Source: Porticoccus sp041581635 (GTDB lineage: Bacteria; Pseudomonadota; Gammaproteobacteria; Pseudomonadales; Porticoccaceae). From it: a stretch of 64,000 nt of DNA. The position numbers and the translations under genes were made by a program. Shown here one piece after another: positions 29,801-37,856 of the stretch (the first letter of the stretch is position 1; each line of letters opens with the position of its first letter). Under the pieces are notes generated by a model. It was not told the DNA's origin. It did not search any database and saw only the letters and a program-made list of their open reading frames with translations. The stretch covers positions 1-64,000 of the forward strand of contig JBFICW010000008.1 in the NCBI GenBank assembly GCA_041581635.1. The letters are read 5' to 3'.

Positions 29801-30516
29801 ATTTCTGCCGAAATAGCCGCATCACAGTTTTCCGTGATCACTTTCATGCCGACCCAGCACCCACAATATCGGGACAACTCCCAGCCATAGACACCAAGAT
29901 CCAGAACCTCCTGCACACCCGCAGGGTTTAATACCGGGCAGGTAGCACCGATAAACATGTGATCACTCTGGTGGGGCAATGTGGAAGACTTACAGGCATG
30001 GTCATCACCCACTACGGCTAATACGCCCCCATATTTAGATGTGCCAAACGCATTAGCGTGTTTCAGAACATCTAGACTGCGATCCAGTCCCGGCCCCTTG
30101 CCATACCACATGCCATAGACACCATCGTATTTGGCGCCTGGGAAGATATTGACCTGCTGGCTACCCCACACCGCCGTCATCCCCAAATCTTCATTAATGC
30201 CAGGCTGAAAGTGAATATTGTGTTTATCGAGAAAGGGTTTGGCTTTCCACAATGATTGATCCAGCGCACCGAGAGGTGAACCGCGATAACCCGAGATAAA
30301 ACATGCCGTATTCAAGCCTCTCTGTTGATCTCGTTGATGTTGCAAAATGGGTAAACGGACAAGTGCCTCAATACCGGTTAAGTAAGCACGTCCTTTATCC
30401 AGCAGATATTTGTCATCCAGCGACACTGTTGATGCCTTATTTTTTGCACCATTTTTGTTATCTTTTTTTATTCCGTCTGGCACTGCTTTTAACGGAACGT
30501 TCGACGGCGTTTTCAC
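26863..30516 (-). CDS. Fused indolepyruvate/2-oxoacid ferredoxin oxidoreductase
   Basis: A large single-chain enzyme (about 1217 residues) that oxidatively decarboxylates aryl- or branched-chain 2-oxo acids to acyl-CoA. The domains are an N-terminal TPP-dependent region (GYRGSPLGALDQSLW; CSGCPHNTSTVVPEG near residue 460; GGEGATWIGQAPF), 4Fe-4S-type cysteine motifs (CEGCGDCGVQSNC near 664 and CNKDYSCVKGFCP near 700), a gamma domain (ILVAGIGGTGVLTVGSILG near 770), and a C-terminal extension of the aerobic IOR class. The start is taken as GTG at 30516, with AGGGAG 5 bases upstream, over a GTG two codons earlier. It forms an operon with leucine dehydrogenase and is divergent from an Lrp regulator. 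Confidence 0.92.
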   Translation of the reverse strand: MKTPSNVPLKAVPDGIKKDNKNGAKNKASTVSLDDKYLLDKGRAYLTGIEALVRLPILQHQRDQQRGLNTACFISGYRGSPLGALDQSLWKAKPFLDKHNIHFQPGINEDLGMTAVWGSQQVNIFPGAKYDGVYGMWYGKGPGLDRSLDVLKHANAFGTSKYGGVLAVVGDDHACKSSTLPHQSDHMFIGATCPVLNPAGVQEVLDLGVYGWELSRYCGCWVGMKVITENCDAAISAEIDPGRVKIVFPKDYVLPEGGVHARWPDTPLEQEKRLQRDKIYAALAFARANNLNRITLDSPNARLGIITTGKSYLDTLQALDDLGIDEKLAQKIGLRLYKVGMSWPLEPVVTHQFAKGLDEILVIEEKRSVIEDQLTSHLYNWPVEERPRVVGEYDENRDLLVTNLGELTPAIIARVIARRIGQFFNSEAIEKRLAFLLTKEQSLANKTALLERSPWYCSGCPHNTSTVVPEGSMAMAGIGCHYMVQWMDRSTYTFTQMGGEGATWIGQAPFTETRHVFQNLGDGTYFHSGLLAIRAAIASGVNITYKILFNDAVAMTGGQPIDGDLSVEKMIYQLRGEGVKRIAVVSDDPGQFDRDFSSPLIKKLDGLSIHHRDQLEVVQRELREISGTTILIYVQTCAAEKRRRRKRGTLEDPAKRVFINEMVCEGCGDCGVQSNCLSVIPKDTVLGRKRVIDQSACNKDYSCVKGFCPSFVTVHGGQLRKNIAATEGQQGNGLATGDSSLSDDESWPELPSPAFPAVDVPYNILVAGIGGTGVLTVGSILGMAAHIAGKGTSVLTQTGLAQKFGSVTSHVRIAKTQSDIHGARIPAGDAHLLLGADLVVSTSNESLAKVNREFSSAVINSHESPTAEFTHNPDAVFPTTAMTQVLQDETGEDRTWFLDATQLATSLLGDAIGTNMLLLGYAWQLGLIPLPLEAIEQAITVNDVSVEMNLKALLWGRRFASDPERVNALAGVENQVSRPQTLLEMINYRHDFLTRYQNLAYADRYRSKVEEIHRAEQIKFPDHDERQMLLTMTVADNYFKLLAIKDEYEVARLYTDGEFEKKLNEQFDGDFSLKFHLAPPLLAKRDPVTGHLKKREFGGWVLPLFRQLAKFRFLRGTPFDLFGYSAERKMERQLLAEYEWTLGEVLEGINQSNYQTAVEVVSLPEKIRGFGHVKERSRILAKEREEQLMTAFRISPVTIVEAADLEAGNPLRVKETG

Positions 30517-30729
30517 TGGCACTCCCTACGTTGAAATCAACGTGATTAGCAGCCTTGTACATCAGCAATGTTCATTCACTTTTTATACGCTGCTTTTGTA
30601 ACCTCTTTGGCAAATAGCATAGCTGGTTGTTCCGGGTATAGATTTGCTTTTTTTCTCATAAAACCCTATATGTAAGGCATATATTGCTTAATATTAAATA
30701 TAAATAGAAATTTATTGCCGAAATAGCCT

Positions 30730-31203
30730 ATGGAAAATATCGACAGCATAGACATCAATATTCTTAAGCAGCTTCAAAAGGATGCCGACCTAACGGCCCA
30801 GGAGATAGCTGGCAAGGTAAACCTGTCCACATCTCCTTGCTGGCGACGTATTAATCGATTAGAAAAAGCAGGTATTATTCAGAAAAAAGTAGCCCTATTG
30901 GACTCACAAAAACTGGGCATGCAGATGGTAACCTTTGTCAGCATTTCCCTTTCAAAAAATGATGAAGAATCGCTGGAAACCTTTGAAGAGCAAGTGCAAC
31001 AGTTTCCAGAAATTGTCGAGTGTTATACGGTGACAGGAACAATGGATTATTTTTTAAAAATAATCACCCGGGATATTCAGCATTTTGAACGTTTTCTACG
31101 ACAGCATTTGGCCCAGTTACCACTGATAAGAGAGATGCATTCCAATGTCGCTGTCACCCAAATTAAATACTCTACTGAATTACCTCTCGATACTCAGCTA
31201 TAA
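30730..31203 (+). CDS. Lrp/AsnC family transcriptional regulator
   Basis: A 157-residue regulator with an N-terminal winged helix (SIDINILKQLQKDADLTAQEIAG; STSPCWRRINRLEKAGII) and a C-terminal RAM ligand domain (VVECYTVTGTMDYFLKI in outline). Lrp-type proteins sense amino acids. Placed divergently 214 bases from the oxidoreductase/leucine dehydrogenase operon, it most likely controls that operon in response to branched-chain or aromatic amino acids (inference). Confidence 0.93.
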   Translation: MENIDSIDINILKQLQKDADLTAQEIAGKVNLSTSPCWRRINRLEKAGIIQKKVALLDSQKLGMQMVTFVSISLSKNDEESLETFEEQVQQFPEIVECYTVTGTMDYFLKIITRDIQHFERFLRQHLAQLPLIREMHSNVAVTQIKYSTELPLDTQL

Positions 31204-31223
31204 CATCTTGTGAAAATTGAATA

Positions 31224-31242
31224 GCCCCTTAAGCTAAGGGGC
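31224..31242 (+). terminator. Hairpin downstream of the Lrp-type gene
   Basis: GCCCCTTA and TAAGGGGC form a perfect 8-bp stem with a 3-base loop, 21 bases after the stop codon. The following bases are not a T-run, so its strength as a terminator is uncertain. Confidence 0.55.
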
Positions 31243-31385
31243 GTACGTTCTACAACAAATTAATCTGGTTTCTCCAATGAAAATCGGCTGCGACACCTAG
31301 ATGGAAACATTGGACTTCTGATTATTTCGTTCTCCAGTATCGACACCCCAAAATAATTCGCCAATATTAGCTTGCCACAGGACAA

Positions 31386-31904
31386 TTACTCCGGTGGATC
31401 AAGAGACAACTTGACGGTCTCCACATATTGATCGTCAAACTTTTGCTTGTGCTCATCGTCCAACACATCTGCCCCAGCTTCGGCAACGCTTAAACCGGAG
31501 GTATCAACATCGACAGGAGTAAAGTCTTTTTGATCCTCGGGAGAAAGTACATCTGCGCCTACGGGGGCTACGTCAAAATCGACATCTTGCGGGACCGGAG
31601 ATTGAACATCTTGAGCAGGCGGTGCATCAGGTTCAAAACCGAGTGTTTCAGCAATAGAATGTTCAACCACGGCAGCCTTGCGAATATCGACCAATGCACC
31701 AGCTTTGAGCAAAGACGATTGATAATGCTCAGCGGTCTCTCTGTCCAGGTTGCGCTTAACCACAACGGGCCGACCAAAAAACATCTTATCAATACGCGCT
31801 GCATCGGCATTAAATAACTGGGCCAAGCGCTGCTTAACCTCCATAACCGGCAGCCCTGCAACTACGTCCCCGCGAAAAACCACTTCAAAACGTTCATCAC
31901 TCAT
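31386..31904 (-). CDS. Hypothetical acidic protein with a duplicated C-terminal motif
   Basis: A 172-residue soluble protein. Residues 1-75 form a compact domain (FEVVFRGDVVAGLPVMEVKQ, RIDKMFFGRPVVVKRNLDRE). The rest is acidic and probably disordered, and carries the same short motif twice: GADVLSPEDQKDF at 116-128 and GADVLDDEHKQKF at 144-156. Such repeated motifs in a disordered tail suggest binding to a partner. I do not recognise the family and assign no function. Confidence 0.7.
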   Translation of the reverse strand: MSDERFEVVFRGDVVAGLPVMEVKQRLAQLFNADAARIDKMFFGRPVVVKRNLDRETAEHYQSSLLKAGALVDIRKAAVVEHSIAETLGFEPDAPPAQDVQSPVPQDVDFDVAPVGADVLSPEDQKDFTPVDVDTSGLSVAEAGADVLDDEHKQKFDDQYVETVKLSLDPPE

Positions 31905-32029
31905 AACGTGCCCATCCCTAGATATTTAAACCTTTGATCATTAAATCCACTAATAACCGCACTATCGGTACCCAAGTCGACAAGATCCGTCCAACAACCT
32001 TAGTCTAACGATATGACGGTCTTGCAATG

Positions 32030-32404
32030 CTATCCAAAACCTATCGCCAACCAGGTAAATAGCCCCATGCCCATAGCCAATAGAACAGCCGCTGAACCTT
32101 GGTCTTTTGCCCTGCCCGACAACTCGTGGTGCTCCTCGCCAACCCTATCTACCACAGCCTCAACTGCCGAATTGAGCAATTCCGCAATTAGTACCAGTAT
32201 AAGAGAACCTAACAACAACACCAATTCTACCGCTGAATCTGCCAATATCAGCGCAATGGGTATCAGAATGACACCCGCTATCACCTCCACGCGGAAAGCT
32301 TCTTCGTGCTTGAAACAGGATGCCAGTCCCTGACGGGAGTATGTAAACCCACCAACAATTCGTCGTTTCATCAAGCCGAAAACTGCCGCTTGTTTATCTT
32401 TCAA
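32030..32404 (-). CDS. dgkA: Diacylglycerol kinase DgkA
   Basis: Integral membrane kinase (124 residues) that recycles diacylglycerol to phosphatidate. It has three membrane helices and the family signatures FTYSRQGLASCFKHEEAFRVE and AELLNSAVEAVVDRVG. The TTG start at 32404 overlaps the cysE stop (TTGA) and has GGAG 7 bases upstream; an ATG 11 codons later would also leave a complete domain but has no ribosome-binding site. An operon with cysE is likely. Confidence 0.93.
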   Translation of the reverse strand: MKDKQAAVFGLMKRRIVGGFTYSRQGLASCFKHEEAFRVEVIAGVILIPIALILADSAVELVLLLGSLILVLIAELLNSAVEAVVDRVGEEHHELSGRAKDQGSAAVLLAMGMGLFTWLAIGFG

Positions 32405-33219
32405 ATGCCATCTCCATCAATCCGCTGATCCATTTCACGAGAGGGCTCCGCTTCTGTCGGGTGACCGACAATTTTGGCCGGCACACCCGCAACAGTGGTG
32501 TGTGGAGGAACGGGATCCAGAACCAGGCTGCCAGCACCAATTTTGGCACCCTCACCCACATTGATATTACCAAGAATTTTTGCCCCCGCAGCAATCAGGA
32601 CACCACAACCAATTTTTGGGTGCCGATCGCCAGCCTGCGCACCCGTTCCTCCCAGAGTCACAGAGTGCAACATAGAGACATTATCGCCAATCACGGTTGT
32701 TTCTCCGATGACCAGGCCTGTGGCATGGTCAATCATAATGCCACGGCCGATCTTGGCACCCGGGTGGATATCAACGGCAAAGATTTCTGACACTCTATTT
32801 TGTAAATAAAGCGCCAGAGGTTGGCGGTTATTCCGCCACAGCCAGTTGGCCACGCGGTAGATCTGCAGGGCATGGAAACCCTTGAAATAAAGCAATGGCA
32901 AACAATACTGGTCACAGGCAGGATCCCGCTCGACATAGGCCGATAGATCCTTGCGCATACTGTCACAGATAGCAGGTTCTGCCGCCATGGCTTCAACAAA
33001 CACTTCGCGAATGGTTAACGCCGATAACACGCTATTATCAATTTGCGCGGCTAAATTATAGGCCAGCGCCCCTTCCAGAGACTGGTGACTCAACACTGAA
33101 TCATAAAAGAAGCTGGTCAATACCGGCTCCTGCTGTGCTAGCAGCTCTACTTCATAGTGGATCGTCTCCCACAATGAATCGCGACCCTGGTTCACCTGCG
33201 ATTTTTTCTGCTTACTCAT
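32401..33219 (-). CDS. cysE: Serine O-acetyltransferase
   Basis: First step of cysteine synthesis, acetylating L-serine from acetyl-CoA. At 272 residues it matches E. coli CysE length, with the N-terminal SATase helical domain (WETIHYEVELLAQQEPVLTS) and a left-handed beta-helix of hexapeptide repeats (DIHPGAKIGRGIMIDHATGL, GGTGAQAGDRHPKIG, AGVPAKIVG). The His/Asp catalytic pair region is intact. The C-terminal tail ends in Ile, as in CysE proteins that bind the cysteine synthase CysK. Feedback inhibition by cysteine is expected from family knowledge. Confidence 0.96.
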   Translation of the reverse strand: MSKQKKSQVNQGRDSLWETIHYEVELLAQQEPVLTSFFYDSVLSHQSLEGALAYNLAAQIDNSVLSALTIREVFVEAMAAEPAICDSMRKDLSAYVERDPACDQYCLPLLYFKGFHALQIYRVANWLWRNNRQPLALYLQNRVSEIFAVDIHPGAKIGRGIMIDHATGLVIGETTVIGDNVSMLHSVTLGGTGAQAGDRHPKIGCGVLIAAGAKILGNINVGEGAKIGAGSLVLDPVPPHTTVAGVPAKIVGHPTEAEPSREMDQRIDGDGI

Positions 33220-33222
33220 TAC

Positions 33223-33921
33223 TCACTCGTGTTTTGCTGATGACTTGCTAAGGAAACCAGGAGAGATAAACCTCGAAATAATTTCATCAAGATTGGCTAG
33301 AATTGTATCCCGTAATACCAGATTACTATTGTCCAATACGTCACGAATAAATGACAGATCCACCTGGGCTTCAAACTGTTGTGCGACCGGCGCATAACTC
33401 AAATGCCAAGGTTCCGGTGCAACACCACCCCGGTCTACCGCGAAAGGCTCTAAAAAGCCATATGCCTCTGCATGGTCATCCAGCCAACAACGCAGCTCAT
33501 AGAATGGGCCGCCCCTCTGATACTCAGCCGGAGTTAACTGTAGAACATAATCCGGGACAACTGCCCCAGCGTCCCAAATATCTATATCAGTGCCCCAGTG
33601 ATGCCGAGAACAGCCCGGTAGCGCCGACCAACGCAAAATGGCAAATGCTTTTTCCCGATCATCCAGACGACTCAGGTTAATCGGCTGACCGTTATCAGCC
33701 AGCACTTGCCGCTGCCCACGGGCCTTGGCATTCCAGATCGCCAACTGGCGCTTATAGGAACGAAAGCCGCTGGCCACCTGAAGATCGAACCCCTGTTTAG
33801 ACGCCGCCGCCTGTAAAGCGATAAAAGGTTCTATCACGGCCTCATGCAGCAGACAGCCAACACTTAATTTTCTCAAGTGCCGTTCGGTTTTTCCGCTCAA
33901 CATATCCGATCTGATCTGCAT
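33223..33921 (-). CDS. M15-family peptidase (VanY-like carboxypeptidase)
   Basis: A 232-residue zinc peptidase of the LAS/M15 group, which trims D-Ala-D-Ala type peptidoglycan stems. Zinc and catalytic residues appear in SRHHWGTDIDIWD (His and Asp ligands) and EPWHLSY (Glu-Pro-Trp-His). The substrate-pocket stretch ASGFRSYKRQLAIWN is present. No signal peptide is visible at the chosen ATG or nearby, so either export is unusual or the enzyme acts on cytoplasmic muropeptides. It ends 3 bases before cysE starts. Confidence 0.87.
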   Translation of the reverse strand: MQIRSDMLSGKTERHLRKLSVGCLLHEAVIEPFIALQAAASKQGFDLQVASGFRSYKRQLAIWNAKARGQRQVLADNGQPINLSRLDDREKAFAILRWSALPGCSRHHWGTDIDIWDAGAVVPDYVLQLTPAEYQRGGPFYELRCWLDDHAEAYGFLEPFAVDRGGVAPEPWHLSYAPVAQQFEAQVDLSFIRDVLDNSNLVLRDTILANLDEIISRFISPGFLSKSSAKHE

Positions 33922-34038
33922 AAACCCTTCAGGCCCACTCTAGGTACATAGTATTTAAGCACATTAATATGTGTAGCATTATTTTGCTATGCTGTGGCCA
34001 CAACAAAAGAGGCAAGCACAAACAGGGAGCTGCTTACC

Positions 34039-34863
34039 ATGCAAGAAGAACTCGAACAGTTTCAGGCAATTTACAACACCATCATAGAATTCTTTGTTAC
34101 CTACAGTTTTCAATTACTCGGTGCTCTTATCATATTGCTAATTGGCATGCTGGTGGCGAACCGAGTAGCCCGGTGGGTGTTAGCATTATGTGAAAAGAAA
34201 GGCCTGGATATCACCCTCAGTCGATTTATAGGCAGCTTTGTAAGAATAGTCATCATTGTTGGGGTCGCCATAATAGCGCTAGGCAAGATAGGCATCAGTG
34301 TTACCCCGTTTGTTGCAGCTATCGGTGCTATTTCCCTAGGCGCTGGGTTGGCCGTACAGGGCCTGCTATCAAACTATGGAGCAGGACTAAATATCATTAT
34401 CACCCGCCCGTTTGTTATTGGAGATACCATTACTGTTCAGGGCGAGACTGGCTTGGTGGATGAGGTCCATTTAGCCTACACCGTGTTAAAAGACGAGGAT
34501 GATGTTCGAATCACTATCCCCAATCGCCATATCGTCGGTGAAATTCTCCATAACTCCGCAGCTAATAAACTGGCAGAAACTGTCGTTGGTGTCAGCTACG
34601 GTTCTAACCCTGAGAAGGTCATGGAAGTACTCCATGCGGTGTTGAAACAGCAGGGTGTCGCCGAAACAAGAGCACCATTGATCGGTATCGATAGCTTTGG
34701 TGACAGCAGCATTAACTTTGGCATCCGATTTTGGGTGCCCACGGAACGCTTCCACGAGTTACGTTTTGGTGTCAACAATGCCATTTACAATGCTCTGGAT
34801 ACCGCGGGTATCAACATCCCGTTCCCCCAAAGAGAAGTCCGCCTGCTCAACGAAACCCATTAA
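34039..34863 (+). CDS. MscS-family mechanosensitive channel
   Basis: A small-conductance mechanosensitive channel of 274 residues, close to E. coli MscS. Three membrane segments are followed by the pore helix with its Gly/Ala pattern (IGAISLGAGLAVQGLLSNYGAG), the beta domain (RPFVIGDTITVQGETGLVDEV; ITIPNRHIVGEILHN), and the C-terminal alpha/beta domain. The ATG at 34039 has GGGAG 9 bases upstream; a GTG 15 codons earlier is less likely. A second, shorter MscS relative lies at 50798. Confidence 0.93.
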   Translation: MQEELEQFQAIYNTIIEFFVTYSFQLLGALIILLIGMLVANRVARWVLALCEKKGLDITLSRFIGSFVRIVIIVGVAIIALGKIGISVTPFVAAIGAISLGAGLAVQGLLSNYGAGLNIIITRPFVIGDTITVQGETGLVDEVHLAYTVLKDEDDVRITIPNRHIVGEILHNSAANKLAETVVGVSYGSNPEKVMEVLHAVLKQQGVAETRAPLIGIDSFGDSSINFGIRFWVPTERFHELRFGVNNAIYNALDTAGINIPFPQREVRLLNETH

Positions 34864-34900
34864 CGAAAAAAGAGACACTGGTATCAGCAATGGTGCCAGT

Positions 34901-35412
34901 TTACCTCTCTCCCCATTCGATCAAATGCGGATCAAAACCAGAGGAAAGGCTTGGTTTTACCACCTCAAAACAGGGTGATAAATCAAAATCCCTAGGCGTA
35001 AAAAGGCTGTGGTGCCGGATATGAGGATTTCGCTGTAGGCCTCACGAAAGGCCGGGGCCAACGATTTCGCTACAGACACCTCTGGCAATATCGGATATCT
35101 AACTGACTGAAAAGACTATGCTATCAGCGACGAACAAATAGCCTGAGTTGAATCACCACTGCCCAATGGCAACACCCTTCGTTTCCAGCGATGGGGAACC
35201 GGAGGGGTCTGAATTAAATACCGTGTTAAATCCACAATGTTTTTAGGATCGTAACGGTGCCCCAATCTTTTCGTAGCAAAATCCAGCAATGAATTGATTT
35301 CATGCTCATCCAGCCCAACTGGCCGACAGATACGAGTGTGGAGTTTGGCATAGCATTCACGAGAAAGGGTTACCACTACCAATTCAGGGCTTACATAATG
35401 CAGCTCGGACAA
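34901..35412 (-). pseudogene. Decayed YiiX/YaeF-like permuted papain-type peptidase (C92)
   Basis: Reading on the minus strand from 35412, the sequence matches the C-terminal half of YiiX-like cysteine peptidases (HTRICRPVGLDEHEIN, RLGHRYDPKNIVDLTRYL, LPLGSGDSTQAICSSLIA). A TAG at 35116-35118 then falls where the family continues with Gln. The same frame goes on with SFQSVRYPILPE, and after a further frame change the expected end appears (HIRHHSLFTPRDFDLSP, EVVKP) up to a TAA at 34901-34903. The N-terminal half with the catalytic His is missing. There are therefore at least three lesions: truncation, a nonsense codon and a frameshift. Confidence 0.85.
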
Positions 35413-35463
35413 TCTTCTTGTCAGCTATCGACCAGCGCCAAGAAATCAACCCTGCTGACAAAT

Positions 35464-35940
35464 TTACAGACCAACATCCAGAGATCCAGACTCTACGACG
35501 GTGATCGGAAACTTCCACCAGGCGGTACTTATTCTGGTTTCCAGTTCAAATTCTACCGGCCCACCACTACTGTTCATTAGCGACTCCAAGGCCCTAAATC
35601 CGCCAAAGATATTGGCAGTGGCCTGTAGTTTTATCGTGGACTGACTGAAAGCCGGGATGGGTTTTAATCCTGAGGAGACGCCACTAACCACCTTGTGCCC
35701 TTGCAGTTTGAGGTGATAGGACAGCCCGGAAATTTTAAGTGCAGCATCGTTTGAATTTAAGATATTTAAGGTGATCAGAAAACGTTGCTCAAGCCCCTGA
35801 CGGGAAAGAGGCTCAATATTAGTTAATTGTACTTCAGGCTGTTGATACCCAGGCGTCCAGATGGCGCAGGAGGTGAGCAACCAGATCATGGCAAGCAGCC
35901 CAGTGCCCTTTATCGCTCTCGTGACTTTAATTTGCCCCAT
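35464..35940 (-). CDS. LEA type 2 family lipoprotein
   Basis: A 158-residue protein with a lipoprotein signal (LLAMIWLLTSC, with the lipobox Cys at residue 25) followed by a LEA14/WHy-like domain (VQLTNIEPLSRQGLEQRFLITLNILNSN, LSYHLKLQGHKVVSG). It is likely anchored in the outer membrane; no specific role is known. The ATG at 35940 is preferred, with AGAGG 6 bases upstream, over a TTG 5 codons earlier. It is intact although the genes on both sides are broken. Confidence 0.85.
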   Translation of the reverse strand: MGQIKVTRAIKGTGLLAMIWLLTSCAIWTPGYQQPEVQLTNIEPLSRQGLEQRFLITLNILNSNDAALKISGLSYHLKLQGHKVVSGVSSGLKPIPAFSQSTIKLQATANIFGGFRALESLMNSSGGPVEFELETRISTAWWKFPITVVESGSLDVGL

Positions 35941-35955
35941 AAACAGCCTCTTCAA

Positions 35956-36905
35956 TTAGTCATCTATATCCGGTTCAAAAAACAACCACATTACTTGTGG
36001 AAACTCAGCTCTGAAAGCTGACTCCACCTGATTAATCTGTTCAATCAATACTGTACCGCTACCGACGGGATGCACCTCTGCTTTCACAGCAACCATCACA
36101 TCCGCGCCCATTTGCAGGGTGACGACATTAAATACCTTGGACACTGTAGACTGTTGCTGAAGAAAATTCACCATCGCTTTTTTCACCTGGGGCTTAACAC
36201 CCTGGCCGGCGAGCAATGCTTTGACCTCAACCCCCACCAATAGCGCGATCACAATCAACAGTAGGCCAATGGTTATGCTCCCCAGAGCATCGTATAAAGG
36301 ATCACCGGTGATCATCGTGGCAGACAGGGCTATCAAGGCAAATGTTAACCCCAGCGGGCCGCCAAGTCCTCGCCAAACACCACCAGCAACTCACTGTGCC
36401 GGGTTTCCCTGAACCAATGCCATAACGTCCTGCCCTGACGCACTTTGTTGATCTCTTTCAGACAACCAAGCAGCGACAGGCCTTCGGCGATCACGGCAAA
36501 TAGCAGAACGCTAATTGCAATCCAGGGTGATTCCAATGGTTCCGGTGAATGAAGCTTATGCCAACCCTCATACACCGAAAAAATGCCACCCACGGAAAAG
36601 AGCAGCAATGCCACGATAAATGACCAGAAGTAGATTTCTTTACCGTAGCCCAACGGATAATCAGGCTAAGGTGGTCGTTTCGCCCGCTTCATGCCTAGCA
36701 GTAGTAACAACTGGTTTATCGTGTCGGCAAGGGAGTGAATAGCTTCAGCTAACATTGCGCCAGAATTTGTCACGGCAGCGGCGATCCCCTTGGCAATGGC
36801 AATAGCAGCATTTGCCATAAGAGCATAAAGAATACTTCTGATAGAATCAGCGCCACCTGACACAGGTTTTCTCCCAGCTATTGAATTTTTCGAAACAGAT
36901 AGCAT
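35956..36905 (-). pseudogene. Broken cation diffusion facilitator transporter gene
   Basis: Three pieces together spell a full-length CDF (about 310-residue) metal/proton antiporter. The first, from 36905, has helix 1 and the metal-site pattern AEAIHSLADTINQ and stops at TAG (36666-36668), exactly at RPP*PDYPLGYGKE, where the family reads on. The same frame resumes (GYGKEIYFWSFIVALLLFSV) to ELLVVFGEDLAA, where a one-base shift in the G/C-rich run near 36353-36362 is needed to continue (PLGLTFALIALSA) to the cytoplasmic C-terminal domain ending at 35956. The nonsense codon and the frameshift mean that no full protein is made unless these are sequencing errors. Confidence 0.88.
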
Positions 36906-36962
36906 CTTATAGAGAGCAAACTACAGACACCACACTGACAGAGCAGACTAAGGAGACGTCGA

Positions 36963-37856
36963 GTGTTACGAATTGGGTTATTCATGGCAACCAACATTGC
37001 CATACTGGCATTGTTTACTATTATTTTTCAGGTTTTTGGGCTTGAGCAATATCTTGCCTCTCAGGGCATCAACGCCAACCTTGCAGGCCTACTCATCATG
37101 TGCGCCATGTTTGGTTTTGGTGGTTCACTGATATCACTACTGATTTCCAAGTGGATGGCCAAAAGAAGCTCTGGCACCCGAATCATTAGCCAACCCAGTA
37201 CGCCCGATGAACGCTGGTTAATGGAAACTGTCGCCGATTTAGCCAAAAAAGCCGATATCGGTATGCCTGAAGTGGGCATATTCCCCGCCCAGCAATCCAA
37301 CGCATTCGCCACAGGATGGAACAAAGACAATGCATTAGTTGCCGTCAGTGCGGGACTTCTACATCGATTCGATAAAGAAGAAGTCCGCGCTGTACTTGCC
37401 CATGAAATTGGTCACGTAGCCAATGGCGATATGATTACCCTGACACTCATTCAAGGTATACTGAATACCTTTGTCATGTTCTTTGCACGTATTCTTGGCT
37501 CGATCATTGACAAAGCTATCTTCAAAAATGAACGCGGTAACGGTATTGGCTATTTTGTTATTGTGATGGTGTTACAAGTGGTTCTCGGAATTTTTGCCTC
37601 GATGATTGTCATGGCCTTCTCCCGCTGGCGAGAATATCGGGCCGACAATGCCGGGGCTCAGCTGGCCGGGCGAGGTGCAATGATTGCCGCACTGCAAAAA
37701 CTACAGGCGGAAACCCAGGCACATGTACCGAACCAGATGCCTGACACTCTCACCGCCTTCGGTATCTCCAGTGGCTGGAAACAACATGCCAGCCGGCTGT
37801 TTATGTCCCACCCGCCGCTGGAAGAACGTATCGATGCGCTACGCCGTGGTCTCTAA
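36963..37856 (+). CDS. htpX: Membrane protease HtpX
   Basis: Inner-membrane zinc metalloprotease (297 residues) that degrades misfolded membrane proteins alongside FtsH. Two N-terminal membrane segments, the HEIGH zinc motif at 147-151, the downstream Glu ligand in FSRWREYRADNAGA, and two further hydrophobic segments between them match the family. It uses a GTG start with AAGGAG 7 bases upstream. Envelope-stress control is usual for the gene, but no such promoter was identified here. Confidence 0.96.
   Translation: MLRIGLFMATNIAILALFTIIFQVFGLEQYLASQGINANLAGLLIMCAMFGFGGSLISLLISKWMAKRSSGTRIISQPSTPDERWLMETVADLAKKADIGMPEVGIFPAQQSNAFATGWNKDNALVAVSAGLLHRFDKEEVRAVLAHEIGHVANGDMITLTLIQGILNTFVMFFARILGSIIDKAIFKNERGNGIGYFVIVMVLQVVLGIFASMIVMAFSRWREYRADNAGAQLAGRGAMIAALQKLQAETQAHVPNQMPDTLTAFGISSGWKQHASRLFMSHPPLEERIDALRRGL

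Noticed and set aside
37684..37833. Fifty extra N-terminal residues for the Rieske protein
   Set aside because: The extension lies wholly inside htpX and reads as a shadow frame; the ATG at 37834 has a suitable upstream purine run.
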